Shown one piece after another: positions 44,073 through 54,660 of a DNA stretch of 64,000 nt (within the stretch, counting starts at the first letter, position 1; the number at the start of each line of letters is the position of its first letter). Made by a program: the position numbers and the translations under genes. The notes under the pieces were generated by a model. The model saw only the letters and a list, made by a program, of their open reading frames with translations. It had not been told where the DNA came from and did no database searches. This DNA comes from Cantharellus purpuraceus (Eukaryota; Basidiomycota; Agaricomycetes; Cantharellales; Hydnaceae): the NCBI GenBank assembly GCA_025174535.1, contig JALBUN010000018.1, forward strand, positions 558,001 to 622,000. The letters run 5' to 3'.

Positions 44073-45265
44073 ATGGCTTGGATAGGTGCTGAAGCTACAG
44101 GACCAACCCCAGACACATCAACCGATGTGCCAACACCCTTACCGACTTCAATTAAACTAGAAAAATTTGCAGCTTTAACAGAAGATACCTACGAACAATG
44201 GGCACGTACTGCAAAAGCAAATCTGATTGTAGGAGGGTACTGGCCATTTTTCTGCAGCAAAAAACCAAAACCAAAACAGAACTATGAAGACTGGGAGCAG
44301 TTCAATCTCCAGCTGGTGGCATACCTGCAAACACGTATGCATCCCACACTACAGCACCATCTTGACGATGTTGAAACAGCAGAGGAGGCATGGGAGAAGC
44401 TGAGATCAAAGTTCAGAGAGAGAGGAACAGTTGGACAGCTTAACCTCCTTTGAGCCGCTCTATGTACACGTTTCACATGCGAGTCTCCCAAGGCAATCAT
44501 CGAAAGCATCCACACCCTGAATGGCATCAGCCTCCCTACACGTGAAGAGTGGAAGGCTATGTTCTTCTTGCATGCGCTAGGCGAGGATGGAGACTTTGAG
44601 ATAATGAGGGAAACTCTGGAGACTCTCCTGGCAGCAGAATCACTTACCTTGCAAAAGATCATCGATAGGCTGGAGCATGAAGCACAGCGGATGCAAGGGA
44701 AGGCTGATGAAAAGATTGCACAGGAAACTGCATATGCGGCACATACCACACAGGTGAAGGCAAAAGGTGGCTGCAGCAACTGTGGGTATTCAAATCACAC
44801 ACTAGAAAAGTGTTACAGGCCAGGGGGACCAATGAATAAGGTGAAGACAACAAAGGAAGGCAAAAAGAAGGTGGAGCCAGAGAAGGTGAACACCGCTCAA
44901 GATAGCAGTTCAAGTGAATCTAACTCGGTGAAAAGCGAGACGGTAGCAGCTGCATTTGCATACAGGGAAGAATCAGTGTATGTTGCAAAGGGTCATTCTC
45001 AGACCTATGCGACCTATACATCATCAAGCGATGATTCCAATTACTCAATGGTAGCGTGTATTGAAACACCTATGAAGGAACAACCAAATCAGCAGGCATA
45101 TAATTCAAATGACTCCCTGATGGCATTCTCAATGGTCACAGCAAGGGCAGCAGGAGATATGTCCTATCACCTAGATTCAGCGGCCACTTCATCATGTTCC
45201 CCATACCACAAAGACTTCCTCAAACTCACCCCTATTCAACCACGAGCTATAAAAGAACTGCTCGG
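44073..45265 (+). pseudogene. copia-3 gag and protease start, truncated
   Basis: Related to but clearly diverged from copia-1 gag: MAWIGAEATGPTPDTS, TSIKLEKFAALTEDTYEQW, GGYWPFFCSKKPKPKQ (Trp where copia-1 has a stop). TGA at 44452-44454, then open from 44559 with the CCHC knuckle GGCSNCGYSNHTLEKC and a protease-like active site YHLDSAATSS near 45160-45200. Breaks at about 45265 into minus-strand G2 gypsy. It shows that protease was present in the family before the copia-1/2 deletion. Confidence 0.83.
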
Positions 45266-45321
45266 AAGTGGTCTGGGAGGCGGAGGGTGAAAGACCTGCT
45301 GCCCGTGCAAGCAATGACCTC
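45266..45321 (-). pseudogene. G2a integrase C-terminal tip
   Basis: gaagtggtctgggaggcggagggtg... matches the complement of the integrase C-terminal segment (IACAGSRSFTL.LPDHF) at 1487-1550. It continues 46754-47421 across solo LTR-B. The chromodomain that should follow is absent: copia-3 gag is fused here. Confidence 0.75.
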
Positions 45322-46753
45322 TGTTTTGGAACCTGCAAAATTATGGTGTTAGGGCAAACTCTAAATCACCACAATTCCATGAATGAACAGCTGAGAAGAA
45401 TATCAAACCCTGCTGCAGCACAACTCCAGAAACGATTTAACGTTTGTACTTTGGTTACAATCCTTTGTATTGGTCAATGCAGACTATACGCAGAAAGGTA
45501 ATATGTTTCTTAGCAGCAAGAAATGAATAAGACTTCCAGAGTCTAGAGTTCACAGACGCTTAGGGGTCCAGATATTCCAAAAAGAGGGGAATGCACTTAG
45601 AGGGTAAAGGAAGTAGGTGGATGAATCCAACCGTCTAACCAGTGGCACTCAGAAGTGGGTAACAGCAATGTGTGAAGTAGTCTAGCAACTGCTTCACATG
45701 AGTTCAAGCTTCTAATGCTCTGCAAAGGCAGTACACACTAGTAACTTAAACAAGAGCACTAATGGCAGGACTATTGACAGACAATCTCACCCTGTAGATT
45801 TGTAGTCACGCGAGGTAGATACTACACTCATGCCCAAAGCAGGAATATCACTACTTCGAGTGCAATCAAGTACAGTTACACAACTGTAAAAGATCCTTGA
45901 ACTGGTAATCAACAGTTACTGAGATAGAGGATGACACTGTATGTCACTCTAGTCACACTGGTGTGCAGAAGATGGGTAGAATATGATGGATATGTTTCTA
46001 TTTCAGAGGCAGAATGGCCTCCTTATATATTGTATTTACAGGGGCTGACTAATGCTTCTGGAATATTCTACTATTAATAGATGGAAGCTACTGGAAGGTT
46101 GTGGAAGGTGGAAGAAAGGGGTAGAATATTCCAAGCCAATCACAGGATCTGATCACAGCACTAACACTGATCAGGAGCTGAATAATGGTTCTGGAAAGTT
46201 CTATCTAATAATAGAATGAAACAGCTAGAATGTTATGGAAAGGGGTAGAATATTCCAAGGCAATCACCTGATTTGATCACCCATCAGCTGATCTGATCCC
46301 TGAACTAGGCACTGATCAGGCAAAAAGAAGGGTGTCCACCCTGTTTTCTGCACTGGTTTGGACAGCCATGGATAGCCACATCTCATGTGATGATCTGCAC
46401 AGAAAATAATGCCCTGAGAGGCTGTGGTTGTCAAGTTAGAGAATATTTATTGATCAGAGACATCTGAGCTTGAATTCAGGCCAAATGCCTGGTCCAAAGG
46501 TGGATAGCTGGCCGTGTGAAGGTTTGTGGGCGCCTATGGGTCCACAACTGTAGCACAGCAGAAATAAATGATTCTGAGCCGAGTTCTGCATGGAATATTC
46601 CCGAAAAAATATGGAAAAATAGAGAATATTTGAATAAGTCCATTCCAGGTACAAGCACCAAATATATGCTGATATTTAGGAATGGAAAAGCAAAGAATAG
46701 CACATTGGTGCTGCATAAATGGAATTTGATAGGGAAAAGGTGGTTCCCATACA
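45322..46753 (-). mobile_element. Solo LTR-B with TSD ACCTC
   Basis: Plus strand reads TGTTTTGGAACC...GGTTCCCATACA, the complement of TGTATGGGAACC...GGTTCCAAAACA. Exact ACCTC duplications at 45317-45321 and 46754-46758. Removal restores G2 integrase (caatgacctc-ataaggacc, compare 1536-1560). TATA-like sequence near 46025. Solo LTR. Confidence 0.95.
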
Positions 46754-47421
46754 ACCTCATAAGGACCTAAGTATTTCTCAGAGAGTTTCTTCGATGGACG
46801 GGTGGTCCGGAAGTGTTCGGCCTTAACGAATACTTTGTCTCTGATTTGCAGGTCCGGAGCCGGAATGCGGGTTCGGTCTGTGGAGACTTGATATTGTTTC
46901 TGAGCATCGGAGATGGTCTCTCGGAGATGTTGGTGTAGTTGATCGAGGTTGGTTACGAATTGGTGGGCTTTGGTGGAGGCAAGTTCTTTCTCGGGGTGGA
47001 CGGAGATGTTCAGATGGTAGCCTTTATTAGCAAAGAACAGAGAGATGCCAGTAGTCGTGTTTGGAGCATTGTTGTAGGCAAACTCTGCGATCAGAAGTAG
47101 ATCAGCCCAGTTGTCTTGTTGATAGTTACAATAAATTCGGAGATATTGTTCCAGGGACTGATTCATTCGTTCCGTTTGTCCGTCTCCTTCAGGGTGGTAT
47201 CTGGAGGTGAAATGAAGCTTCATGTCGAGAGCCTTTCCTAATGTGCAGAAGAAGGAGGACATGAACTCTGAGCCCTGATCGGATGTGACATGCGATGGGA
47301 CTCCGTGTTTAGAGAATACGTGGAGAACGAACAATTTAGCTAGTGAGGTGGAGGTCATGGTCATGCGTCGGAATGAATAGGGACTGTTTGGTGAACCTGT
47401 CGACAATCACGAGTATGGTGT
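46754..47421 (-). pseudogene. G2a integrase core, second half
   Basis: Minus strand: TSTSLAKLFVLHVFSKHG, VTSDQGSEFMSSFF (Asp), YHPEGDGQTERMNQS (Glu), FAYNNAPNTTTGISLFF, LQIRDKVFVKAEHF, EKYLGPYEV. Well preserved and CpG-rich compared with the arm copies, so this copy is younger. At 47421 it fuses to the end of gag, so protease, RT, RNase H and the first half of integrase are deleted. Confidence 0.87.
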
Positions 47422-48126
47422 CATGGCGTTGGCGGCACGGCCCTTTGCCTTTGCTGCGGACGAGGTTGCCTTGTTGCAATCCTTGGCTTGGTGACCAGGC
47501 TTTCCACAGAACAGACAGAGGTTGTTGTCCATGTGGCGCTGGCGTTCCTGCTGGGTAAGTTTCCCGTCCTTTCCCAGCTTGGTGGAGAGGTCCAGAGTAC
47601 TCTTGCGAGCTCTGGAGTTATTGCTGGTACCGGAGTTATTCTGACCGGAACCGGAAGTGGCAGCGTTACCAGTGTTTGACTTCTGGCCTGAGTTGGTGGT
47701 GGCCCGCTTATCGGACCCCTTGTTGGATTTTGGGGTCTTGTCCGATGATTTGTCCGATTTGTTGTGGGCCGAATTTTCGCGGGAGACCTCAGATTGATGT
47801 TCCCAATAACGGGCATTGATGGATTGGGCGAGCTTGCGGAGGGTAGCCAAAGTATCTGGCTTACCGACGCGTGATATCTTGTCCTTGATGCGGGATGGGA
47901 GTCCAACATAAAATTGGCATCGGAGTGCGGCGTCACCCCATTGGACTTTCAGAGCTAGCTGCTGGAAACTCACAATGTATTTTGCGATTTTGTGATTTTC
48001 CTTCATCCGAAGTCAATCGAGTTCGTTCTCGGCATCGGCCTCAGGGTTGTAAGGACCGAAATTGGTCCAAAGTTCAGAGATGAAGTCAGAGTAGTCCTCT
48101 GACCATATCGGGTCATCGGAGTCATC
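47422..48126 (-). pseudogene. G2a gag, 3' part with zinc knuckle
   Basis: Open frame 48006-47407 on minus: KYIVSFQQLALKVQWGD, FYVGLPSRIKDKIS (Retrotrans_gag-like), a Ser/Asn/Lys-rich linker and the CCHC knuckle LCLFCGKPGHQAKDCNK (C-x2-C-x4-H-x4-C). It joins upstream gag 49558-50084 across solo LTR-B. This is the capsid-nucleocapsid precursor of the G2 gypsy. Confidence 0.85.
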
Positions 48127-49557
48127 TGTATGGGAACCACCTTTTCCCTATCAAATTCCATTTATGCAGCACCAATGTGCTATTCTTTGCTTTTCCATTC
48201 CTAAATATCAGCATATATTTGATGCTTGTACCTGGAATGGACTTATTCAAATATTCTCTATTTTTCCATATTTTTTCGGGAATATTCCATGCAGAACTCG
48301 GCTCAGAATCATTTATTTCTGCTGTGCTACAGTTGTGGACCCATAGGCGCCCACAAACCTTCACACGGCCAGCTATCCACCTTTGGACCAGGCATTTGGC
48401 CTGAATTCAAGCTCAGATGTCTCTGATCAATAAATATTCTCTAACTTGACAACCACAGCCTCTCAGGGCATTATTTTCTGTGCAGATCATCACATGAGAT
48501 GTGGCTATCCATGGCTGTCCAAACCAGTGCAGAAAACAGGGTGGACACCCTTCTTTTGCCTGATCAGTGCCTAGTTCAGGGATCAGATCAGCTGATGGGT
48601 GATCAAATCAGGTGATTGCCTTGGAATATTCTACCCCTTTCCATAACATTCTAGCTGTTTCATTCTATTATTAGATAGAACTTTCCAGAACCATTATTCA
48701 GCTCCTGATCAGTGTTAGTGCTGTGATCAGATCCTGTGATTGGCTTGGAATATTCTACCCCTTTCTTCCACCTTCCACAACCTTCCAGTAGCTTCCATCT
48801 ATTAATAGTAGAATATTCCAGAAGCATTAGTCAGCCCCTGTAAATACAATATATAAGGAGGCCATTCTGCCTCTGAAATAGAAACATATCCATCATATTC
48901 TACCCATCTTCTGCACACCAGTGTGACTAGAGTGACATACAGTGTCATCCTCTATCTCAGTAACTGTTGATTACCAGTTCAAGGATCTTTTACAGTTGTG
49001 TAACTGTACTTGATTGCACTCGAAGTAGTGATATTCCTGCTTTGGGCATGAGTGTAGTATCTACCTCGCGTGACTACAAATCTACAGGGTGAGATTGTCT
49101 GTCAATAGTCCTGCCATTAGTGCTCTTGTTTAAGTTACTAGTGTGTACTGCCTTTGCAGAGCATTAGAAGCTTGAACTCATGTGAAGCAGTTGCTAGACT
49201 ACTTCACACATTGCTGTTACCCACTTCTGAGTGCCACTGGTTAGACGGTTGGATTCATCCACCTACTTCCTTTACCCTCTAAGTGCATTCCCCTCTTTTT
49301 GGAATATCTGGACCCCTAAGCGTCTGTGAACTCTAGACTCTGGAAGTCTTATTCATTTCTTGCTGCTAAGAAACATATTACCTTTCTGCGTATAGTCTGC
49401 ATTGACCAATACAAAGGATTGTAACCAAAGTACAAACGTTAAATCGTTTCTGGAGTTGTGCTGCAGCAGGGTTTGATATTCTTCTCAGCTGTTTATTCAC
49501 AGAATTGTGGTGATTTAGAGTTTGCCCTAACACCATAATTTTGTGGGTTCCAAAACA
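48127..49557 (+). mobile_element. Solo LTR-B in G2a gag, TSD TCATC/TCGTC
   Basis: TGTATGGGAACCACC to GTGGGTTCCAAAACA. Flanks tcatc (48122-48126) and tcgtc (49558-49562) differ at one base, consistent with a decayed TSD. TATA-like atatataagg near 48850. Complement of the nearby minus copy 45322-46753, so the two solo LTRs form an inverted pair 1.4 kb apart. Confidence 0.92.
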
Positions 49558-50084
49558 TCGTCCATGAGCGCTGGTTCAAAGTAGTCCAGTGTGGTGCCCT
49601 TGAGATAGGACGTGGCAAAGGTGACCTTCACCTGATCGGATGTGAATGCGTCGGGGCGGTCATGGAAATTCAACTGGCATTGCACCAAGAATGGCTGGAG
49701 TTTGCGCGGATCGGAGCCATCAAATGGGTTGGGTTCTCGGACCTTGGTCCGGGACTTAGGGGCTTGTGGGTTACAGATGCTGCTAGCGAGCAGGGAGATG
49801 GCTTGTGCCAGATTTGGAGAGGGCGGGGTGTCATCTTCTTCATTGACAGCCTCTATGTGGTCCGTCGGTTCCTCGACGACCTCGGGGATGGTGTCGATGC
49901 TGGGGGCAGGTACCTCGACGATTCGTGCACGTTCAGAATTGGCGGTGGATCGTGGCATTGGTAGGACTGAGTATGGCAGTTCGAATATACTGTTACACAC
50001 TAGGTCCGATTGGGGGTCGGAGATTGGATTGGAGGTTGGGTCAGAGTTAGGGTTGGAGGTTGGGTCGGGGTTGGAGTATGTCAT
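49558..50084 (-). pseudogene. G2a gag, 5' part
   Basis: The ATG at 50084, 36 bp downstream of the LTR-F end, starts MTYSNPDPTSNPNSDP. Then a Pro/Glu/Asp-rich stretch and the gag core: PNPFDGSDPRKLQPFLVQC, FATSYLKGTTLDYFEPALM. It is cut at 49558 by solo LTR-B. The core is the usual Ty3/gypsy capsid-type sequence. Confidence 0.87.
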
Positions 50085-50119
50085 GGGGGTCGGAACAGAC
50101 TTGGCTTCAGCTTATGTGC

Positions 50120-50530
50120 TGCACCCTCACTAATAACGGTGTCTGAGATTTCGGAGACGGAGTATGACTTATAGAGTTAGGATCAGACTTAGGAGCTAGG
50201 CGTGATTCGATATTCGAACTGGGGAATGAAGTCCCCAGTCGGGCAACTTAAATACATATTCGAAATCTAATAATAATTACTCCGGTGATGGGTCTCCGAG
50301 GCCGACGGCCTTACGTGAGTATGTCCGAGTCTGATGGGGATGGATGTCCAGGTTCCTATGGTGATGCTGATGCATCAATCGGAACCAGAGATGGATGGGC
50401 GGAATCGGCGGTGACAATCAGACAGGTAAATGGAGATGTAGCGGTTTCCAAATGGAGTATAGATTTCATATGCACGGGGATCTGAGGGGATCGGACGGGG
50501 ATCTGGGCATTAATGAATATAGTCATAACA
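50120..50530 (-). mobile_element. LTR-F: 5' LTR of G2a
   Basis: On minus it starts TGTTATGACTATATTC (50530) and reaches about ...GAGGGTGCA (50120); the 3' boundary is judged by comparison with 52849-53232 and by position before gag. It directly precedes gag, so LTR-F is the genuine LTR of the G2 gypsy family. No 3' partner remains for this copy. Confidence 0.8.
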
Positions 50531-50566
50531 ATCCCTATAGCTGCGATCGCTAACCTGTTTACACTC

Positions 50567-50871
50567 TGGTCTTCCATATATCAATGCTCGAACACGCTAC
50601 CATGAACGAGATCTCTGGTTGCACGCAACCTCCACCTCCCCCGATCATCATCGAAGGAGACAATGAATATGAGATCTCTGAGCTCCTGGACTCGAAGATT
50701 GACCGTCGATACAAGTGCAAGCTCCAGTACTTAGTCAAATGGACTGGATACGAAGGCACCGATGAAGAATCCTCATGGATCTCCACGTCTGAACTCGATC
50801 ACGCATCTGAATCTGTTTCCGACTTTCACTCTGCTTATCCAGACAAACCTGGCCCCCTTATGAATCTTTAA
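50567..50871 (+). pseudogene. G2b chromodomain (pol 3' end)
   Basis: Plus-strand LVFHISMLEHATMNEIS, then the chromodomain LQYLVKWTGYEGTDEESSW with its conserved aromatic and acidic residues, ending at TAA (50869-50871). It is the extreme C-terminus of a G2 pol; the upstream part is missing. It begins 36 bp from the start of the G2a LTR, so G2a and G2b are head to head. Confidence 0.85.
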
Positions 50872-51018
50872 GTTTGATTACTAATGCTAATTCCATTATT
50901 TCGCATCATCATTTTATTACAAGTCAAGGGAAATTACATGCCTGCCCAAAAGCTCTGAAGGAATCACTCTGCCTCATTTTTCTCTGTTCTGAAATTTATA
51001 ATCATTTTCATTTTTATT

Positions 51019-52788
51019 TTATACATCATGTTTCCTTTTCCCCTTTCCCTTATCTACCTCAGGCTCCATCTCCAACTCCTCATCACTCTCTACATCCGAC
51101 ACCCAATCCTTCTCATCTCCCATGTCCGAATCCTCATCCAATGGGGCCATGAACTTCTGCAACCGACGTAACTCGGCTGTCCGACGACCCTCTAGAACCT
51201 CCTTCCATTTCATCGTCCTCACCAAGTCTACTAACAACCCCTCCGTCCACCACAGGTGCTCCAACTGCAGGTTAACCAGCCAGATAAGCTGGCCCACGGT
51301 GCTATTGGGTGCCAAGACACGCCCCATACCTGCACCGGTCGTTGCCCCTTCCGATCCGACGCCGCTACCCCTGGCTGCCACAGCACCCGTCTCCGTCCGC
51401 CTCTTTTTGGTCAGATGACCCTCCAATTCTTTCTCTGCCCCTCCTTGTACCACTAGTCGGGGCTTGACGCTCTGACTCCAGGGATTGAACTTCCCATCGA
51501 TCCTACACCCTCCTTTCTGACCCCAACAATGATCGCAGGACCAAAGTCGGTGAGTTGGGCCAGTAGGCCACATGCACTCCACACCTGCATCACAACATAA
51601 GTCACAAGTTACGCCGGGTCTGCCAAATGACTCCGTTGGAGCCAGAGCCTTGGGTGGTCCACCCCTTCTTGCTGCAGCCTCCAAGCATTCCCTCTCCTCC
51701 TCCTTGTCCTGCTGTTCTGCCGCCGCCTTCTCCATCTGGCGCTTGCGAAGCTGGATCGCTGACCTTGTGACACACAGCTCCTTCTTACGGGTCGCCAACA
51801 CACGACTCTCCACCTTGCACCATATGACCCTCTGGTCCACCTCTCGCTTCTCCGTATCAGCACTCGGGTAGGCCTTCAATGAAAAGACCACAACATCGAG
51901 ATTCTTCTTGGTGGTAGCGGCATAGAGCTCCGCTCTTTTGCAAGCCTCGACCGCAGCTACCCAAGCCATCTCCTCGTAGGAATTCGAAGTGGGATCCGGC
52001 TCCGCATCCATCCCAACATCCATGCCCTCCTCGGGCTCTGCATTTGCATCGAGCTCCACATTGGCATCGGGATCCGCCTCCACCTCTGCCCTCTCCATCT
52101 CCACCGCATCATCTTCCTCAGCTGCCCCCAACTCAAATAGGGGCCGTGCCCGCGGACGTAACGGCAAGTCCTCCACAGTGACAGTCCTCAAGCAAGTCAT
52201 CTCTGTCCGTGTAATGGAGATGATGGCGACTTCCAGGGTCCCTGGCTGTATTGGCACACTCGGACTTCCTGGGTGGCTGGTTCCCCCTGCCCCGGTCACC
52301 TCCTCCTCTACCTCCATGGCGGCCTCTAACTCGTGCGCCTGCTCCTCCACTTCTTTCAGTCTCGCAGCCTCCATCGCTGCCACAAGTTCCTTCACCATGC
52401 AGGCCCTCTCGACCTTCGCTTCCTCCTCTTTCCTTCTCCGTTCCATTTTCACCGCCTCTTTCTGCCGCGCCTCCTCCTCCTCCTTCTGTCTCCGTTCCGC
52501 CTCTTCCTCATCCTTCCATCTCCGTTCTGCCTCCTCCTCCTCCTTCTGTCTCTGTTCCACCTCCTCCTCCTCCTTCTGTCTCTGTTCCACCTCCTCCTCC
52601 TCCTTCCGTCTCTGTTCCACTTCCTCCTCCTCTTTCCATTTCCGCTCCTCCTCTTCCTTCCGTCGGGCCAAGAGCAACTGCTCCAGCTCAGCCACGCTCA
52701 TGCTTGCCAAAGGGGATAAGACCTCAATCATGCCTCTCCTTTTATATGTCTCCAGACCCCCAGTATAACTCCGACCGCACCCAATCAT
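51019..52788 (-). CDS. Antisense ORF of G2b: Zn2Cys6-like coiled-coil protein, 589 aa
   Basis: Uninterrupted minus-strand ORF between the plus-strand chromodomain and the plus-strand 3' LTR of the same element. Residues about 28-150 are a charged coiled coil with 10-residue repeats (VEQRQKEEEE). A middle acidic part follows. At 395-428 is C-x2-C-x6-C-x12-C-x2-C-x6-C (TCDLCCDAGVEC, SCDHCWGQKGGC), the spacing of fungal Zn(II)2Cys6 clusters. The C-terminus has an acidic block (LDEDSDMGDEKDW) and a basic tail (KGKGKRKHDV), possibly for nuclear import. Start could also be Met20 or Met30. Decayed copies lie at 279-1058 and 16180-16959. A transcription-factor-like role is inferred; it is not a retrotransposon enzyme. 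Confidence 0.75.
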   Translation of the reverse strand: MIGCGRSYTGGLETYKRRGMIEVLSPLASMSVAELEQLLLARRKEEEERKWKEEEEVEQRRKEEEEVEQRQKEEEEVEQRQKEEEEAERRWKDEEEAERRQKEEEEARQKEAVKMERRRKEEEAKVERACMVKELVAAMEAARLKEVEEQAHELEAAMEVEEEVTGAGGTSHPGSPSVPIQPGTLEVAIISITRTEMTCLRTVTVEDLPLRPRARPLFELGAAEEDDAVEMERAEVEADPDANVELDANAEPEEGMDVGMDAEPDPTSNSYEEMAWVAAVEACKRAELYAATTKKNLDVVVFSLKAYPSADTEKREVDQRVIWCKVESRVLATRKKELCVTRSAIQLRKRQMEKAAAEQQDKEEERECLEAAARRGGPPKALAPTESFGRPGVTCDLCCDAGVECMWPTGPTHRLWSCDHCWGQKGGCRIDGKFNPWSQSVKPRLVVQGGAEKELEGHLTKKRRTETGAVAARGSGVGSEGATTGAGMGRVLAPNSTVGQLIWLVNLQLEHLWWTEGLLVDLVRTMKWKEVLEGRRTAELRRLQKFMAPLDEDSDMGDEKDWVSDVESDEELEMEPEVDKGKGKRKHDV

Positions 52789-52848
52789 CTCACCTATTCA
52801 ATCCATGGACATGAGGCCTCAGGGGCTCAGCCTTAAATGGAGAGATAC

Positions 52849-53232
52849 TGTTATGACTATATTCATTAACACCCAGATCCCCACGCATATGAAATCTATA
52901 CTCCATTTGGAAACCGCTATGTCTCCATCTACCTGTCCGATTGTCACCGCCAATTCTGCCCATCCATCTCTGGTTCCAATTGATGCATCAGCATCACCAT
53001 AGGAACCCAGACATCCGTCCCCATTGGACTCAGACATACTCTCGTAAGGCCGTCAGCCTCGGAGACCCATCACCGGAGTAATTAGATTTTGAATATGTAT
53101 TTAAGTTGCCCGACTGGAGACTTCATTCCCCAGTTTGAATATCGAATCACACCTAGCTCCTAAGTCCGATCCTAACTCTCTAAGTTGTACTCTGTCTCTG
53201 AAATCTCGGACACCGGTATTAGTGAGGGCGCA
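52849..53232 (+). mobile_element. LTR-F: 3' LTR of G2b
   Basis: TGTTATGACTATATTC start at 52849; similar over its length to the complement of 50120-50530 (for example ttaagttgcccgactgg.gac, aatcggacac-type end), ending near gggcgca 53232. It lies 60 bp from the start codon of the antisense ORF, so an antisense promoter in or near this LTR could drive that ORF. No TSD can be tested because the 5' end of G2b is missing. Confidence 0.8.
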
Positions 53233-53605
53233 GCACATAGTGTGAGGGCGACGCTGATGACGAGGCCACAACAACAAGATACTCAATAAGTGAGAGCCGA
53301 TAAGAAATAATGCCAGCTGGTACAGCGGATATCCTCAGTCTATACAGCTGTTTCTGATAAATACATGGGACTTACCTGGTACAGCAGATATCCTCAGAGA
53401 TCAAGCTGAGGGGATCACACTGCACCAAGGCGAGTCTTTATACTAAATGATGGAGACGGATAGGAGAACCAAGATAGGGGAGGAAGGATAGGGGAAGTGA
53501 TAGGGGCAATGAAATAGGGGAGACGCACCCTGACAGGCTGCGCTGATAGGGGTGTCAAGAGAAAATACTAAAAATAGAATATGACTTATTTGAACCCTGA
53601 CAAGT
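53233..53605. other. Gene-free stretch with a 22-bp direct repeat
   Basis: ctggtacagc.gatatcctcag occurs at 53317-53338 and 53376-53397. Purine-rich tracts (gataggggaggaaggatagggg) lie near 53460-53520. This may be the remainder of the LTR-E copy that ends at 53799, but no other copy of this part is present to confirm it. Confidence 0.4.
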
Positions 53606-53799
53606 TAACTAAGTTCTATCTACTACATGTGGACCTACACATGTACTTGGGTCCACTGGCTTACATAATAACTGTACATATGCACCCTATGGGTGCATAT
53701 ATCTACCAAGAAGACAGCATTCCTTAATGGAATGCTGCATACATTAATTATGACTATATAACTACATACTATAGTAAGTGGGTACCCTGGGTACTTACA
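53606..53799 (-). mobile_element. LTR-E: start of a 3' LTR, minus orientation
   Basis: Matches 3804-3993 with the same three palindromes (at 53677-53700, 53716-53737 and 53779-53799). On the minus strand the LTR starts TGTAAGTACCC at 53799, directly after the purine tract at 53812-53800. It is therefore the 3' LTR of the element carrying the ORF at 53842-57924. Confidence 0.75.
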
Positions 53800-53812
53800 C
53801 CCTCCCCTTTTT
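53800..53812 (-). promoter_or_regulatory. Polypurine tract of the LTR-E element
   Basis: On the minus strand AAAAAGGGGAGGG abuts the LTR start TGTAAG. This is the usual primer for plus-strand DNA synthesis in LTR retroelements, and it fixes the orientation of the element. Confidence 0.7.
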
Positions 53813-54660
53813 GAATGAGACATGATCTCATTCAGTACTTCTTAATCATACAGCTCCTTATGAAGCTGTATGAGAACCACCTTTTCCCTATCAAATTCTA
53901 TTTATGCAGCACCAATGTGCTCTATTTCACTTTTCCATTCCTAAATATCAGCATATACATGGTGCTTGTACTTGGAATGGACTTATTCAAATATTCTTGA
54001 TTTTTCCATATTTTTTCAGGAATATTCCATGCAGAACTCAGCCCAGAATGCTCTTATTCTGCTGTGCTACAGTTGTGGACCCATAGACGCCCACAAACCT
54101 TCACCCAGTTGGCTCTCCACCTTTGGACCAGGCATTTGGCCTGAATTCAAGCTCAGATGTCTTTGATCAATAAATAATCTGTAACTTGACAACCACAGCC
54201 TCTCAGGGCACAATTTTCCATGGAGATCATCACCTGAGATGTGGCTATCCATGGCTGTCCAAACCAGTGCAGAAAACAGGGTGGATACCCTTCTTTTTGC
54301 CTGATCAGTGCCTAGTTCAGGGATCAGATCAGGTGATTGATTCTACCCCTTTCCATAACATTCTAGCTGTTTCCTTCTATTATTAGATAGAACATTCCAG
54401 AACCATTATTCAGCTCCTGATCAGTGTTAATGCAGTGATCAGATCCTGTGATTGGCTTGGAATATTCTACCCCTTTCTTCCACCTTCCACTACCTTCCAG
54501 TAGTTTCCATCTATTAATAGGTAGAATATTCCAGAACCATTACTCAGCCTGTAAATACAATATATAAGGAGGTCATTCTGCCTCTGAAAGAATAACATAT
54601 TCTACCACTTCTACCCATCTTCTGCACACCAGTGTGACTAGAGTGACATACAGTGTCATC

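Noticed and set aside
51989..52814. Long plus-strand frames rich in Ser, Pro and Leu
   Set aside because: Shadow of the coiled-coil coding strand of the antisense ORF; composition follows from Glu/Lys/Arg codons read backwards.
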